Of a DNA stretch of 61,649 nucleotides, positions 27,525 to 35,632 are shown piece after piece; positions within the stretch are counted from its first letter, which is position 1, and each line of letters starts with the position of its first letter. The position numbers and the translations under genes were made by a program. The notes below the pieces were generated by a model. The model saw nothing but the letters and a program-made list of their open reading frames with translations. It searched no databases and was not told the DNA's origin. The DNA comes from CAZPAV01 sp964584755 (lineage in GTDB: Bacteria; Actinomycetota; Acidimicrobiia; Spongiisociales; UBA5794), in NCBI GenBank assembly GCA_964584755.1, contig CAZPAV010000012.1:1-61649 (forward strand), read 5' to 3'.

Positions 27525-27597
27525 TGGAGACGATCGGATTCGAACCGACGACCTCCTGGTTGCAAACCAGGCGCTCTCCCAGCTGAGCTACGTCCCC
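27525..27597 (-). tRNA. tRNA-Ala(UGC)
   Basis: The acceptor is GGGGACG/CGTCTCC (one G-U), the anticodon loop TTTGCAA lies between CCTGG and CCAGG, and the T-loop is GGTTCGAATCC. It stands between the DUF2269-like gene and the thiolase gene, all on the minus strand. Confidence 0.95.
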
Positions 27598-27642
27598 GAG
27601 GAACCCTTCGAGTGTACCCGGGGCGTCACGGGCCTCAGGCGG

Positions 27643-28101
27643 TCAGACACCAGGCTTGAAGACCATGAGGAAGAGGACGAGGGTGAGCAGCGCCGTGTTC
27701 GCGTGGAAGATCCCTCCGAGTCGCGCCGCGCGCGTCGCGACCTCGGGATGGAAGAGACCCTCCCGCTCGGCGAGGACACCGAGCTCCCGACCCATGGGGG
27801 TGAGGAAGCCGATCCACGTGGCGACGGCGAAACCGGCGAGAACGACCGCACCCACCACCCACGGCATCTCGAAGGTCCACGCCGTCTCCAGGACCAGTGC
27901 GAACCCGAGGCCGATGGTCACGACCCCGGCCGGCCCGGTGAGACGCCCGCTCGTGTCGAGCACCTGCAGCGTCGTTCGGGCGCGGGCATCAGGGCCCCGA
28001 CGGCCTGCCATGGCAAGCAGCGCCTCGCCGTGGATGGCGCCACCGAGCCAGGTGATCGCGGCCAGGAGATGGAGGAACAGCAGGGCCTTGTAGACGAGCA
28101 C
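27643..28101 (-). CDS. DUF2269-like integral membrane protein
   Basis: This 152-residue protein has four predicted helices with histidines at helix ends (KALLFLHLLAAITWLGGAIH, GIFHANTALLTLVLFLMVF). The pattern LHLLAAITWLGG is typical of DUF2269/CopD-like families that may bind haem or copper. It is a hypothetical transporter or redox membrane protein, located upstream of tRNA-Ala on the same strand. Confidence 0.65.
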   Translation of the reverse strand: MLVYKALLFLHLLAAITWLGGAIHGEALLAMAGRRGPDARARTTLQVLDTSGRLTGPAGVVTIGLGFALVLETAWTFEMPWVVGAVVLAGFAVATWIGFLTPMGRELGVLAEREGLFHPEVATRAARLGGIFHANTALLTLVLFLMVFKPGV

Positions 28102-28132
28102 GAGACCTCCCCGGTCGAGCAGAACGGCCAGG

Positions 28133-29020
28133 CTACCGGGACTCGTGATCCTGTCCGAGGGCGCCGGCGACGAGGATCGCGGCCCGGCGAGGATCCGGGG
28201 GGTCGATGATGGGAAGGGCCGGACGGCCGGCCGGGCCGCCCTCCCTCATCGCGTTCCGCTCCGTCTCCGTGAGTCCCGGCCCGAGGATGACGGCCGCCAC
28301 GGTGCGGGTCTCCAGGGCGACCCGTGCCTCCTCCTCGTCGAGTGCGACGAGCACCCGGTAGCCGAGCTCCACGAGCTCGCGGGTGAGCCGCTGCAGCGAC
28401 GCCCGGTGCCGCCCGACCACGAGGACGGAGCCTCGTACCGGCGGGGGTGGAACCTCCCGGACACGCTCCACGACCTCCACGAGAGCGGCGACGAGGCGGG
28501 CGATGGTGGACCGCACCGCCGCGTCGACCGGCTCCCCGTCGACGAACCGCACCTCCGCGCTGCGCAGGAGGACCTGCGGTTCGGCGACGACGAGGAGTCC
28601 GTTGTGGCCCAGGATGTCCCGCAGGTGGGATTGGGAACGGGCCGTCCCGGAGCCACCCCCGACGCCCATGATCGCCGCCGGCTTCCGATCGATCGGCGGA
28701 TTCGGGGGGCGCGAGAGCCAGTCGATGACGTTCTTCAGCGCACCGGTCACCGACCAGTTGTACTCCGGGCTGGCGAAGAGCAGCCCGTCGGCTCGAGCCA
28801 CCCGCTCCCGCAACGCCGCCACCGTGCCGGGGAATCCCACGCTTCGTTCGACGTCGGCGTCGTAGATCGGGATCCCTCCCACGGGGAGGATCTCGAGGGA
28901 GACCCCGGAGGGAAGGAGGGAGCGAGCAGCCCTGAGCAACCCCGTGTTGAGGGACCCACGCCGCAGGCTCCCGGAGATACCGACGAGGTCGATCGGAGTG
29001 TGGGAAGGAGGGACGGCCAT
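28133..29020 (-). CDS. NADPH-dependent FMN reductase fused to a receiver-like domain
   Basis: Residues 1-175 form a flavodoxin-like FMN reductase: VGISGSLRRGSLNTGLLRAA for phosphate binding and FASPEYNWSVTGALKNVIDW, the FMN_red signature. Residues about 205-290 (GSVLVVGRHRASLQRLTREL then GYRVLVALDEEEARVALETR and AAVILGPGL) resemble a CheY receiver without the phospho-acceptor Asp. The combination is uncommon and may couple flavin chemistry to protein interaction. The ATG at 29020 is preferred; upstream starts exist. It is divergent from tRNA-Ile. Confidence 0.75.
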   Translation of the reverse strand: MAVPPSHTPIDLVGISGSLRRGSLNTGLLRAARSLLPSGVSLEILPVGGIPIYDADVERSVGFPGTVAALRERVARADGLLFASPEYNWSVTGALKNVIDWLSRPPNPPIDRKPAAIMGVGGGSGTARSQSHLRDILGHNGLLVVAEPQVLLRSAEVRFVDGEPVDAAVRSTIARLVAALVEVVERVREVPPPPVRGSVLVVGRHRASLQRLTRELVELGYRVLVALDEEEARVALETRTVAAVILGPGLTETERNAMREGGPAGRPALPIIDPPDPRRAAILVAGALGQDHESR

Positions 29021-29132
29021 GGCGCCACGGGCAACGACGACCGGCCCGCTCCGCATTCCGCCGCTCTCTCGTGACCGTCGCGACGACCGACCGCGACCCC
29101 CCCGACGAGGTCCCCTCCTCCCCACGGCTTGC

Positions 29133-29138
29133 TATCGT
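29133..29138 (+). promoter_or_regulatory. -10 box of tRNA-Ile
   Basis: TATCGT preceded by TGC (extended -10) stands 12 nt before the tRNA. The same TGCTATCGT lies upstream of the helicase gene on the minus strand near 47090. Confidence 0.4.
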
Positions 29139-29150
29139 TCGGGTTCCTGC

Positions 29151-29225
29151 GGGCCCATAGCTCAGCTCGGTTAGAGCGCATCCCTGATAAGGATGAGGTC
29201 CCTGGTTCAAATCCAGGTGGGCCCA
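29151..29225 (+). tRNA. tRNA-Ile(GAU), target of the genomic island
   Basis: The acceptor is GGGCCCA/TGGGCCC, the anticodon loop CTGATAA lies between CATCC and GGATG, and the T-arm is CTGGTTCAAATCCAG. From position 29181 its 3' part is repeated exactly at 35633, marking it as the attachment site. Confidence 0.96.
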
Positions 29226-29227
29226 CC
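29181..29227 (+). repeat. attL: 47-bp direct repeat in tRNA-Ile
   Basis: The 47 bp from the anticodon stem through the 3' end of tRNA-Ile are identical to 35633-35679, with mismatches immediately on both sides. Position, size and a tyrosine integrase between the copies identify attL and attR of an integrated element of 6.45 kb. Confidence 0.95.
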
Positions 29228-29230
29228 GCC

Positions 29231-29257
29231 GAAACCCCTTGCCCCGCAAGGGGTTTC
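29231..29257 (+). terminator. Terminator of tRNA-Ile
   Basis: GAAACCCCTTGC and GCAAGGGGTTTC form a 12-bp perfect stem with a CCC loop, then TCGTTTT. It is a good intrinsic terminator 5 nt after the tRNA. Confidence 0.85.
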
Positions 29258-29298
29258 TCGTTTTCGGGGAGGACTCGCGGATCCGTAGATAGGCTCCG

Positions 29299-29317
29299 CG
29301 TGCACATCGCGTGCACA
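29299..29317 (+). repeat. Paired CGTGCACA sites near attL (candidate arm sites)
   Basis: CGTGCACA occurs at 29299-29306 and 29310-29317, 11 bp apart. A 22-bp block containing the pair (29296-29317) recurs exactly at 35505-35526 near attR. The layout matches arm-type integrase sites. Confidence 0.6.
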
Positions 29318-29427
29318 CGAGGAGCGACCTTGATCGCCTCCAAGGCCCCGGGTCGGGACCTCGCTGAGTTCCCGAGCCCTACCGAAGGAGACATCGACGA
29401 TCCCTTCCTCTCGTGTCGCCGTCGGCG

Positions 29428-29433
29428 TACCAT
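29428..29433 (+). promoter_or_regulatory. -10 box of the DUF433/DUF5615 operon
   Basis: TACCAT lies 6 nt before the antitoxin ATG. There is no ribosome binding site between, so the transcript is probably leaderless. Confidence 0.5.
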
Positions 29434-29439
29434 GCGGGC

Positions 29440-29670
29440 ATGCCCTTCGAGCGAATCACCGTGGATCCCGAACGGATGGGCGGCGTGCCCTGCATCCGCG
29501 ATACCCGCGTCACGGTGAGCATGGTGCTCGGACAGCTCGCTGGCGGCAAGACCATCGAGGAGCTCCTCGACGACTACCCGTACTTGGAGCGTGAGGACGT
29601 CCGCGCCGCCCTCGAGTACGCCGCGGCGGTCGTCAACGAGCGGGAGGTCCCGACCGCCAGGTCCGCATGA
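29440..29670 (+). CDS. DUF433 antitoxin
   Basis: The 76-residue DUF433 protein has a winged-HTH-like fold and reads ITVDPERMGGVPCIRDTRVT then LAGGKTIEELLDDYPYLERE, the family signature. DUF433 proteins pair with DUF5615 PIN-like proteins in type II toxin-antitoxin modules, bind the toxin and repress their own promoter. The gene overlaps the toxin start by 4 bp. An ATG at 29413 is possible, but 29440 fits the domain and the -10 box. Confidence 0.88.
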   Translation: MPFERITVDPERMGGVPCIRDTRVTVSMVLGQLAGGKTIEELLDDYPYLEREDVRAALEYAAAVVNEREVPTARSA

Positions 29671-30035
29671 GGATCATCCTCGACGCCAACCTGTCCCCGA
29701 AGCTCGCCTCCCTTCTAACGCAGGCCGGTCACGACGTCGTCCATGTCGCTGATCTCGGGATGCTCAGCGCTACCGACGCCGCGATCCTGGCGAGGTGCCA
29801 GGCAGATGGGCGGGTGCTCGTGACGGCCGACACGGATTTCCCGATGCTCGTCGCCCTGAGTGGGGCCTCCGCTCCTTCGATCGTCCTTCTCCGAGGCGTC
29901 GCAGAGCTGCCCGTGAGCAGGCACGCCCATCTCCTCGTCTCCAACCTGCCCTCGATCGCCGCTGACCTCGAGCGTGGCGCGGTGGTCACCATCACACCCA
30001 CACGGATCCGGATCCGGGATCTCCCCATCGACTGA
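29667..30035 (+). CDS. DUF5615 PIN-like toxin
   Basis: This 122-residue PIN-like nuclease of the DUF5615 family has the acidic residues expected for metal: Asp6 (IILDANLSPKLAS), Asp in HVADLGMLSATDAAI and the pair in LVTADTDFPML. It probably cleaves RNA when free of the antitoxin encoded just upstream (ATGA overlap). It looks complete, so the module may stabilise the island. Confidence 0.88.
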   Translation: MRIILDANLSPKLASLLTQAGHDVVHVADLGMLSATDAAILARCQADGRVLVTADTDFPMLVALSGASAPSIVLLRGVAELPVSRHAHLLVSNLPSIAADLERGAVVTITPTRIRIRDLPID

Positions 30036-30125
30036 GAGGCCACGAGCGCATCGTCTGGGCACGACTCGGGCCCGCCACGATGGTCGGTCGGCCGTTGCGA
30101 GGTTCGGTACGGCCTCAGGATCCGC

Positions 30126-30739
30126 TCACAGCCGGGTGCCCTCGTCGACGAGCCGGTCGAACAGCTCGACCGACGACCGGTCGGGGCCGGGCGCAGGCAG
30201 CTCGCCGAGGACGCCGTCGGCTGGGAGTGACCAGCGCACCCGGCCCGGGTCGAGGGCGTCGACCGTCGAGTACCACGCACGGACAGGCTCGGTGAGCCGT
30301 TCATGGAGCCCGAAGCGACGGCGGGTTCGGGTCGTGTCGGAGTCTCGCCAACGGCGCAGCTCCTCCCGATCGAGGATCTCGCAGAGGACCACGTCGGCCA
30401 AGCCCAGGCGTCCTTCGACGAACAGCTCTCGGTTGACCGCGGCTTCGGTTTCGCCACGCCGTCGCGGAAGCCTCGCCGATCTGCCACAGGGACCACACGT
30501 AGTGGAGCTTGAAGGGTCAGTGTCACAGACGGCGAGCCCATGCTCGGCTTCGATTTCCAACGCCCGCTCCCAGCGCCGAGCGTTCGCCGCCGTCCAGAAC
30601 CTCGCCGCCCCGCCGGGATGGCGCGACCGATCCGGCTCGTCACCCATGGGCGATGCTCACCGACTGCCACTCGGGGATGGTGGGCTCGCACCCAGGTGGT
30701 CTTCCCAGCTGCGCTGGGCCCTTCGACCACGATGATCAT
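30126..30739 (-). pseudogene. Frameshifted P-loop kinase-like gene
   Basis: The ATG at 30739 opens MIIVVEGPSAAGKTTWVRAH, a good Walker A, but the frame is lost after about 31 codons. The next frame continues MGDEPDRSRHPGGAARFW and ALEIEAEHGLAVCDTDP, a third frame YVWSLWQIGEAS, and the end VNRELFVEGRLGLADVVL to VDEGTRL is back in the second. At least three single-base indels would restore an AAA-type kinase of about 205 residues. It is either a decayed gene or a place of assembly errors. Confidence 0.7.
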
Positions 30740-30792
30740 GCCCGGGATGGTGTCAGCGCCTGCACCGGCCGTAAGCAGGTCGTGCCGCTCTG

Positions 30793-31929
30793 TCAGAGGC
30801 CTCGATGGGCGATGAGCAACGACTCCTGTTGGCGAGGTCCCATGATGCCGGCAGACGCGTAGGTCGCCTCGAGGCGGTCGGCGGCGGCCTCGTCGAGGCC
30901 GTCGAACAGGTGCCCGTAGGTGTCGAGCGTCGTCTTGATCGAGGCATGGCCGAGGCGCTCCTGGATGACCTTTGGATGCTCGCCCTGGGCGATGAGCAAC
31001 GCGGCGTGGGAATGCCGCAGATCGTGGAAGGTGCAGGGTTGCCCGACGGAGGCTGCGACGGCCGACAGCCAGATCCGGCGTCGGAAGTTGCTCCGCCGGA
31101 TCGGGCCCCCGTTCGGCGCCGAGAAGACGAGCCCGGAATCGTCGGCGTGGGACGCCAGGTGGGCGGCGAGGACGTCCACCAAGAACGCCGGTAACCGGAC
31201 GGTGCGACGTGAGGCTTCCGACTTGGGCTCGACGAACGAGAACCGCCCCCTGGCTTCGACGAGCGATGCGGTCACCCGGATCGTGCGCCGCAGCGCGTCG
31301 AACCGGTCGACGCGGAGAGCCCGCAACTCGCTGAAGCGCAGACCCGTGTAGCCGGCGGTGAGGACCATCGCCGAGTAGCGAGGGTCGATCGCCTCGGCGA
31401 GCTGGTTGATCTCCGCCGGGTCCAGGAAGCGCATCTCCTGAGGGGCCAACTTCGGCAGCTTCACCCCTCGGCATGGTGAGCGGGCGAGGAGCCCCGACTC
31501 CACGGCAGCGCCCAGCGCGGCGGCCAGGAGCTGGTAGGCCTTGCGAACCGTCGCGGCTGCATACCCGCGAGCATCGAGATCGGCGATCCACTGGGACACG
31601 TGGATCGGCTGGATGCTGCCGACCGCCCAGGTACCGAAGGCGGGGAGGATGTGGTTCCGGATCGTCGCTTCGTCCCTCGCTCGGGTCTGCACCCCGAGGT
31701 TGACCCTCGTCCCCTGGTACTCGGCCATCCAATCCGCCAGCGGCGTCTTTGCCAGCCGCGGGTCCGTGTACCGGCCGCGGAGCTTGTCGGCCTCCATGCC
31801 GAGCAGGTACCGCTCGGCGTCGACCTTCCGGTCGAAGTTCTTCGCCCGCTGCCGGCCCGAAGGATCCCGCCAGCGGGCCTGCCAGACTTTCCGGCCCGAT
31901 CTGTGGGTGACCTTGGCGATGGCGCCCAT
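30793..31929 (-). CDS. Tyrosine-type integrase of the tRNA-Ile island
   Basis: The 378-residue integrase has an AP2-like N-terminus (WQARWRDPSGRQRAKNF), a SAM-like core-binding domain and a catalytic domain with Arg in GYTGLRFSE, Lys in VEPKSEASRRTV, HxxR in FHDLRHSHA, His in LGHASIKTT and Tyr in LDTYGHL. It is related to the integrase at 812 (same length and domain order) but clearly distinct. Its place between the att repeats makes it the recombinase for tRNA-Ile. The ATG at 31929 follows GGAG; upstream starts lack a site. Confidence 0.93.
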   Translation of the reverse strand: MGAIAKVTHRSGRKVWQARWRDPSGRQRAKNFDRKVDAERYLLGMEADKLRGRYTDPRLAKTPLADWMAEYQGTRVNLGVQTRARDEATIRNHILPAFGTWAVGSIQPIHVSQWIADLDARGYAAATVRKAYQLLAAALGAAVESGLLARSPCRGVKLPKLAPQEMRFLDPAEINQLAEAIDPRYSAMVLTAGYTGLRFSELRALRVDRFDALRRTIRVTASLVEARGRFSFVEPKSEASRRTVRLPAFLVDVLAAHLASHADDSGLVFSAPNGGPIRRSNFRRRIWLSAVAASVGQPCTFHDLRHSHAALLIAQGEHPKVIQERLGHASIKTTLDTYGHLFDGLDEAAADRLEATYASAGIMGPRQQESLLIAHRGL

Positions 31930-32434
31930 GGTTCGCTCCTCTCTCCTGCCCGTTCCTCGAACGTACGCGCCGGGTGTGACGGTGTTCGTTCGAGAGGATC
32001 TCCCGTGGCGACTCCAAGACGACTCCAAATGGGTGACAAGGGAGCGCCATCCCTGTCGGTCGCTCCCGCCGGTCGCAGCGCTCGGTGAGACCGGCCGGTG
32101 GAACCGGCCGCTGCGTCCGAACCGGACAGCTCCCGGGGCCCCGTCACAACCGGCGTCTCCCGATCACAGGGCACCCTCGGCCGGCCACGCGGATCGCCGT
32201 GAGGCCCCAACCGTCGCCCAGTCATGGAGCTTCGAGCCGACAACCGCGTCCGCTGAGAGCATCTTGGAGCACCCGCAGCGGACCATCGAGCTCACGAGAC
32301 AACAGAGAGGGCCTGACACGGTGGACGGACTCGCATCGCAGGAATCCGAGTTCCTCCCGAACCGAGGGCCCACGAGACACACGCACTTGCAACAAGTTGC
32401 GATCGGTCAACTGGTCGACCGGGGAGGTGAAGCG
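31930..32434. other. Regulatory gap between integrase and SEC-C gene
   Basis: No gene recognised in these 505 bp. CGACTCCAA occurs at 32009-32017 and 32020-32028, 11 bp apart, upstream of the integrase; this is another helical-phased pair that could bind Int or a regulator. Divergent promoters for the integrase and the SEC-C gene must lie here. No excisionase gene was found. Confidence 0.4.
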
Positions 32435-32944
32435 ATGGCCCTCGACCGAGGCACGCTGGTGAAGATCGACCGTCGGATCTTCGCCGAGTTCCGACACGAC
32501 GGCGGCACCCAGGTGGTAAAGGTACCCCTGTCGGACGCGGCGTGGTCGACTTGGCGGCGGTATTGCCAGGCGATCGGCCTGACCATGGGTGAGGCCATCG
32601 CCGGCCTCGTCGATCACGAACTCTCCACGGTCGTCGGCGAGGCCGGCGGCGACTCGGGGAGCCTCTACGCAGGACGTGCCGAGGAACAGCTGGCTGCTCG
32701 GAGGTCCCAACTCGCCACCTGGAAACGCGATCTCGTGGCAACTGAGCAGCGTCTCCGCGGATGGGCCCAACACCTCCGCATCCGGGAACGAGAACTCGAG
32801 ACACGGGAACATCGCCTGGAGGTCGCCTCCAAGCTCTTCTCCTCCACAACACCCGAGCGGAAGGTCGGTCGCAACGAGCCCTGCCCCTGCGGATCGGGCC
32901 GGAAGTACAAGCGATGCCACGGCGTAGGCAGTTGGGGTCGATGA
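32435..32944 (+). CDS. SEC-C motif protein with coiled coil
   Basis: This 169-residue protein has an N-terminal domain (DRRIFAEFRHDGGTQVVKVP), a central coiled coil (EEQLAARRSQLATWKRDLVA, LRGWAQHLRIRERELETRE) and a C-terminal SEC-C zinc motif VGRNEPCPCGSGRKYKRCHG, with CxC and the following CH as ligands. SEC-C modules occur on SecA and many accessory proteins. The function here is unknown. GGGGAGGTGA precedes the ATG. It is island cargo. Confidence 0.8.
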   Translation: MALDRGTLVKIDRRIFAEFRHDGGTQVVKVPLSDAAWSTWRRYCQAIGLTMGEAIAGLVDHELSTVVGEAGGDSGSLYAGRAEEQLAARRSQLATWKRDLVATEQRLRGWAQHLRIRERELETREHRLEVASKLFSSTTPERKVGRNEPCPCGSGRKYKRCHGVGSWGR

Positions 32945-33088
32945 CCGCGACCGCGACCCGGCTGGGTCTGACGACCGCATTGCCGGAGATGATCACGCGA
33001 CGGTCGGCGCCAGGGAGGTCGTGGGATGGAATCCGGTCCTGTGTCGGTGCCACCCGGTAGTCTCGGGTTGGTCGTACAGGGAGCTCTC

Positions 33089-33721
33089 GTGACGGTCACC
33101 GATCGCAACACTGCGGTACCGGACAAGCGGGCGGCGGAGATCGCCGGGATCAGTGTCCGGCGGCTCCGCTACTGGGAGAAGACCGACGTGATCCGGCCTG
33201 ACGTCGAGCGGAGGATCAGCCCCCGCAACGTGGTGCGTCTGTACTCGCTGTCGCGGCTGGTCGAGCTCGCGGTGGCGTCGGAGCTGCGGCACCAAGGCGT
33301 GTCGCTCCAGCACATTCGGCGCATCATCGAGTACCTGCGGCGGGAGGGCTATGAGGCCCCGCTGCGGGAGGTGCGTTTCGCCCGGTCGGGTGATCGGGTG
33401 CTCTTCCAACACGCGGACGGGACCTGGGAGGAGTCGGGGCGTCCCTATCAGGGGCTCATCGTCCAGGTGATCGACCTCGAACGGATCCTGGCACAGGTAC
33501 GGGGGCGGCTCGGGCGCCGGGAGGCCGACGCCGGGGTCGTCGAGAAGCGCCGCAAGGTGCAGGCCTCCAAGCCGGTGTTCCGCGGGACACGGGTACCGCT
33601 CGAAGCCGTCGTGGGCTACCTGGAAGCCGGCAAGACCACCGACGAGATCCTGGCGGCGTTCCCGAGCCTGACCGAGGAGGACATCGAGGCGGCGAAGGCC
33701 GCTTCCTCGGCCGTGGCGTAG
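33089..33721 (+). CDS. MerR-like HTH fused to DUF433 (antitoxin-type regulator)
   Basis: The 210-residue protein has an N-terminal MerR-type HTH (residues 10-80, RAAEIAGISVRRLRYWEKTD) and a C-terminal DUF433 domain (about 150-205, KPVFRGTRVPLEAVVGYLEA, TTDEILAAFPSLTEEDIEAA). This is the long antitoxin layout known from VapB45-type systems. The GTG at 33089 is behind AGGGAG. The following gene begins right after its stop and is a truncated DUF5615 toxin, so this antitoxin is probably orphaned. Confidence 0.82.
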   Translation: MTVTDRNTAVPDKRAAEIAGISVRRLRYWEKTDVIRPDVERRISPRNVVRLYSLSRLVELAVASELRHQGVSLQHIRRIIEYLRREGYEAPLREVRFARSGDRVLFQHADGTWEESGRPYQGLIVQVIDLERILAQVRGRLGRREADAGVVEKRRKVQASKPVFRGTRVPLEAVVGYLEAGKTTDEILAAFPSLTEEDIEAAKAASSAVA

Positions 33722-33844
33722 ATGCGTTTCGTGCTCGACGAGGACGTCGACGCAGGAGCAGTGGGCAACCACGAACACGCCTGGCAACACGAACCCCTGC
33801 CCAACGGCGGACTACCGCTGCCTCAGCCGCCTTCGGACAGGTGA
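33722..33844 (+). pseudogene. Truncated DUF5615 toxin
   Basis: The frame begins MRFVLDEDVDA, the typical DUF5615 start with its first acidic residue, but diverges after about 13 residues and ends at 40; the rest of the PIN-like fold is missing. It is positioned directly after the MerR-DUF433 gene as a toxin should be. Inactivation of the toxin while the antitoxin stays intact is a common decay path. Confidence 0.6.
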
Positions 33845-34044
33845 CCACCAGCTGGGGTGGCCCAGACCCGCTCGGCACCGCTCGGTGGTCCGGAATCGGC
33901 CACTCGAGGCAACCACCGTGATTGCGACACGGCCAGGGCCGGGCGACCTGCTGGTAGAGCCTGAACGAGGACGCGGGGCGCCGCATGCCGGCCCTTACCG
34001 CTTGTCAGCGCCCGTTGCGACCGTGGCGGATCGTGGACGATCCC

Positions 34045-34650
34045 TCACCTGTGGTGGGCAGGCTGCCCCTGATGCCGGCGCATTCGGGGCGCAAACGCCT
34101 CGAATGCGCGCGGACCGAGGAGGTGCACGAGAGAGCGGAATGCCAGCCAACCGAGTGCCCCACTGATCGTGTTGAGGAGGAGATCATCGACGTCAAGCGT
34201 CTTCCATACGAATCCAAGACCAAGAGAACCGAGCCATTGGAGGAGTTCGATGCCGAGGGAGACACCGAATACGACACCCATGGTGGCTCGCCAGCCGCGG
34301 AGCTTGGGGAAGAGGGCCGGAACGAGGAGCCCTAGCGGGAACAGGAGCGCGAGGTTGCCTCCGATCTCTCGGAGCTGGACAGAGAACGACTGCCCGGAGA
34401 GGACGAGACCGAGCGTTCTCAAGGGCACGAGATTGTGCTGCACGGAGACCTCTTGCCGAAGTTCTCCGATGAGGGTGCCGTCGACCGGTATCGGCGCGAG
34501 CGTGAGTGAGGCGGCCCCGACTGCGTAGATGGAGAGTAGAACCAAGGCGAACAGCCGCGTTCCTCGCACGCCGCGTCGCCAAAGGATCAGCATCACAGTC
34601 GGTAGGAGCACGACGAGAAGCTGCCGCGCGAAATCGATTGGCGTGATCAT
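34045..34650 (-). CDS. VanZ-like membrane protein
   Basis: This 201-residue protein has about five helices. The VanZ-like signature is NLVPLRTLGLVLSG, IGGNLALLFPLGLLVPALFP, GVSLGIELLQWLGSLG and DVDDLLLNTISGALGWLAF. Relatives of VanZ confer low-level teicoplanin resistance or help cell-surface processes; function here is unknown. Base composition is more AT-rich than the flanks, which suggests separate acquisition. It is followed upstream on the same strand by a secreted protein gene. Confidence 0.85.
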   Translation of the reverse strand: MITPIDFARQLLVVLLPTVMLILWRRGVRGTRLFALVLLSIYAVGAASLTLAPIPVDGTLIGELRQEVSVQHNLVPLRTLGLVLSGQSFSVQLREIGGNLALLFPLGLLVPALFPKLRGWRATMGVVFGVSLGIELLQWLGSLGLGFVWKTLDVDDLLLNTISGALGWLAFRSLVHLLGPRAFEAFAPRMRRHQGQPAHHR

Positions 34651-34689
34651 GGCCCTCCCGACCCCGCCACCGAGGTCGTGCGGTGTGTC

Positions 34690-35106
34690 CTAGTTGGAGA
34701 ACATGTGCACGTTGTTCGACGTGATGCGGACCCCGTCGTTCGCCTTACTGAAGTAGAAGTAGTAGTCGGCACTACCGACATTGGACCAGGTTCGAACACC
34801 GCTGTAGCCGGACCTGGGAACGTCCGTGTAGCCAATGTAATCATCGCCGCGCCACCACGGATTGTCGCGGTAGAGGCGGATTCGATGGGTGTATTGGCCC
34901 GGGTACTGGAACGACTGAGAGGAGGTGAGGGAAATGCTGACGTCACTGCCCGTGTAGGAGCGCGTTGCCCCGCGAAGAGCCACCGTGTAGTTCAACGTCG
35001 ACCAGTAGCTACTCGCTGCCAACGCTGCCAACGGAACGAGGCTAGCCGCTACGAGGACGAGCGCACCAATCCCACGCCTCATACGTGTCATCACGGTTGT
35101 CACCAC
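34690..35106 (-). CDS. Small secreted beta-rich protein
   Basis: The 138-residue precursor has a signal peptide (RRGIGALVLVAASLVPLAAL, cleavage near ALA-AS) and a mature part of about 105 residues rich in Tyr, Ser and Trp (SSYWSTLNYTVALRG, YPGQYTHRIRLYRDNPWW, ADYYFYFSKANDGV), likely a small beta-sandwich. A GAGGGG site precedes the GTG. It is 39 bp upstream of the VanZ-like gene on the same strand, with the same lower GC. No family recognised. Confidence 0.6.
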   Translation of the reverse strand: MVTTVMTRMRRGIGALVLVAASLVPLAALAASSYWSTLNYTVALRGATRSYTGSDVSISLTSSQSFQYPGQYTHRIRLYRDNPWWRGDDYIGYTDVPRSGYSGVRTWSNVGSADYYFYFSKANDGVRITSNNVHMFSN

Positions 35107-35632
35107 GGTCCCCTCACTCCCTTCGGTCGGTCCGCACCATCTATGCGGAGCGGGATGCTACGCGAAGGGGGGGGGCATCCGGCAAGCGCACCGTCTCCGG
35201 CCGCGATGGCCACCCTCACCACCAGTGCTGCGGGATCCGAACCACCGCCATCCGGGACCGGGACCATGTTCCGCTGAAGCGGTTCGCGGCACTCGGAACT
35301 TGCACCGGAGAATACGGTCGCGATGGCCAGGTAGAAGCGGCCTGCAATCGGCGTCAGCTCACTTTCGGTCCCGTTCTTGGAGCAACGTCTCGATGAGGTG
35401 GTCGAGCTCGTGCGGCGTCGAGGCGTCGGTGTCTACGAGGTCGCCCGCGCCGGCGTCACCTACCGACCGCCGCGGTGGGAGACCGACTGACGCATCTCCA
35501 CCGGCCGCGTGCACATCGCGTGCACATGAGCACGAAAAACGTTGCAACTGGCTGCAAGTCGATGAACACCGAAAACCCTTGCGGCACAAGGGATGTCGCC
35601 GGATCGCCGGGAATCGCCGAACCCCTCGATCC
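35107..35632. other. Island right end with gene remnant and arm sites
   Basis: No complete gene. A plus-strand frame ending at 35490 (FLEQRLDEVVELVRRRGVGV then YEVARAGVTYRPPRWETD) looks like the C-terminus of a lost protein. The CGTGCACA pair at 35508-35526 and a weak hairpin CCCTTG/CAAGGG at 35576-35592 precede attR. Confidence 0.4.
35508..35526 (+). repeat. Paired CGTGCACA sites near attR
   Basis: CGTGCACA at 35508-35515 and 35519-35526 is 11 bp apart, in the same orientation and within the same 22-bp block as near attL. It lies 107 bp from the attR core. Confidence 0.6.

Noticed and set aside
29228..29340. Minus-strand peptide VHAMCTR near attL, repeated near attR, as a gene fragment
   Set aside because: The shared peptide comes from the DNA repeat CGTGCACA; there is no gene context, so the DNA-site explanation is better.
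34690..35106. Toxin or bacteriocin role for the small secreted protein
   Set aside because: No immunity gene, leader or cysteine pattern supports it; left as unknown.
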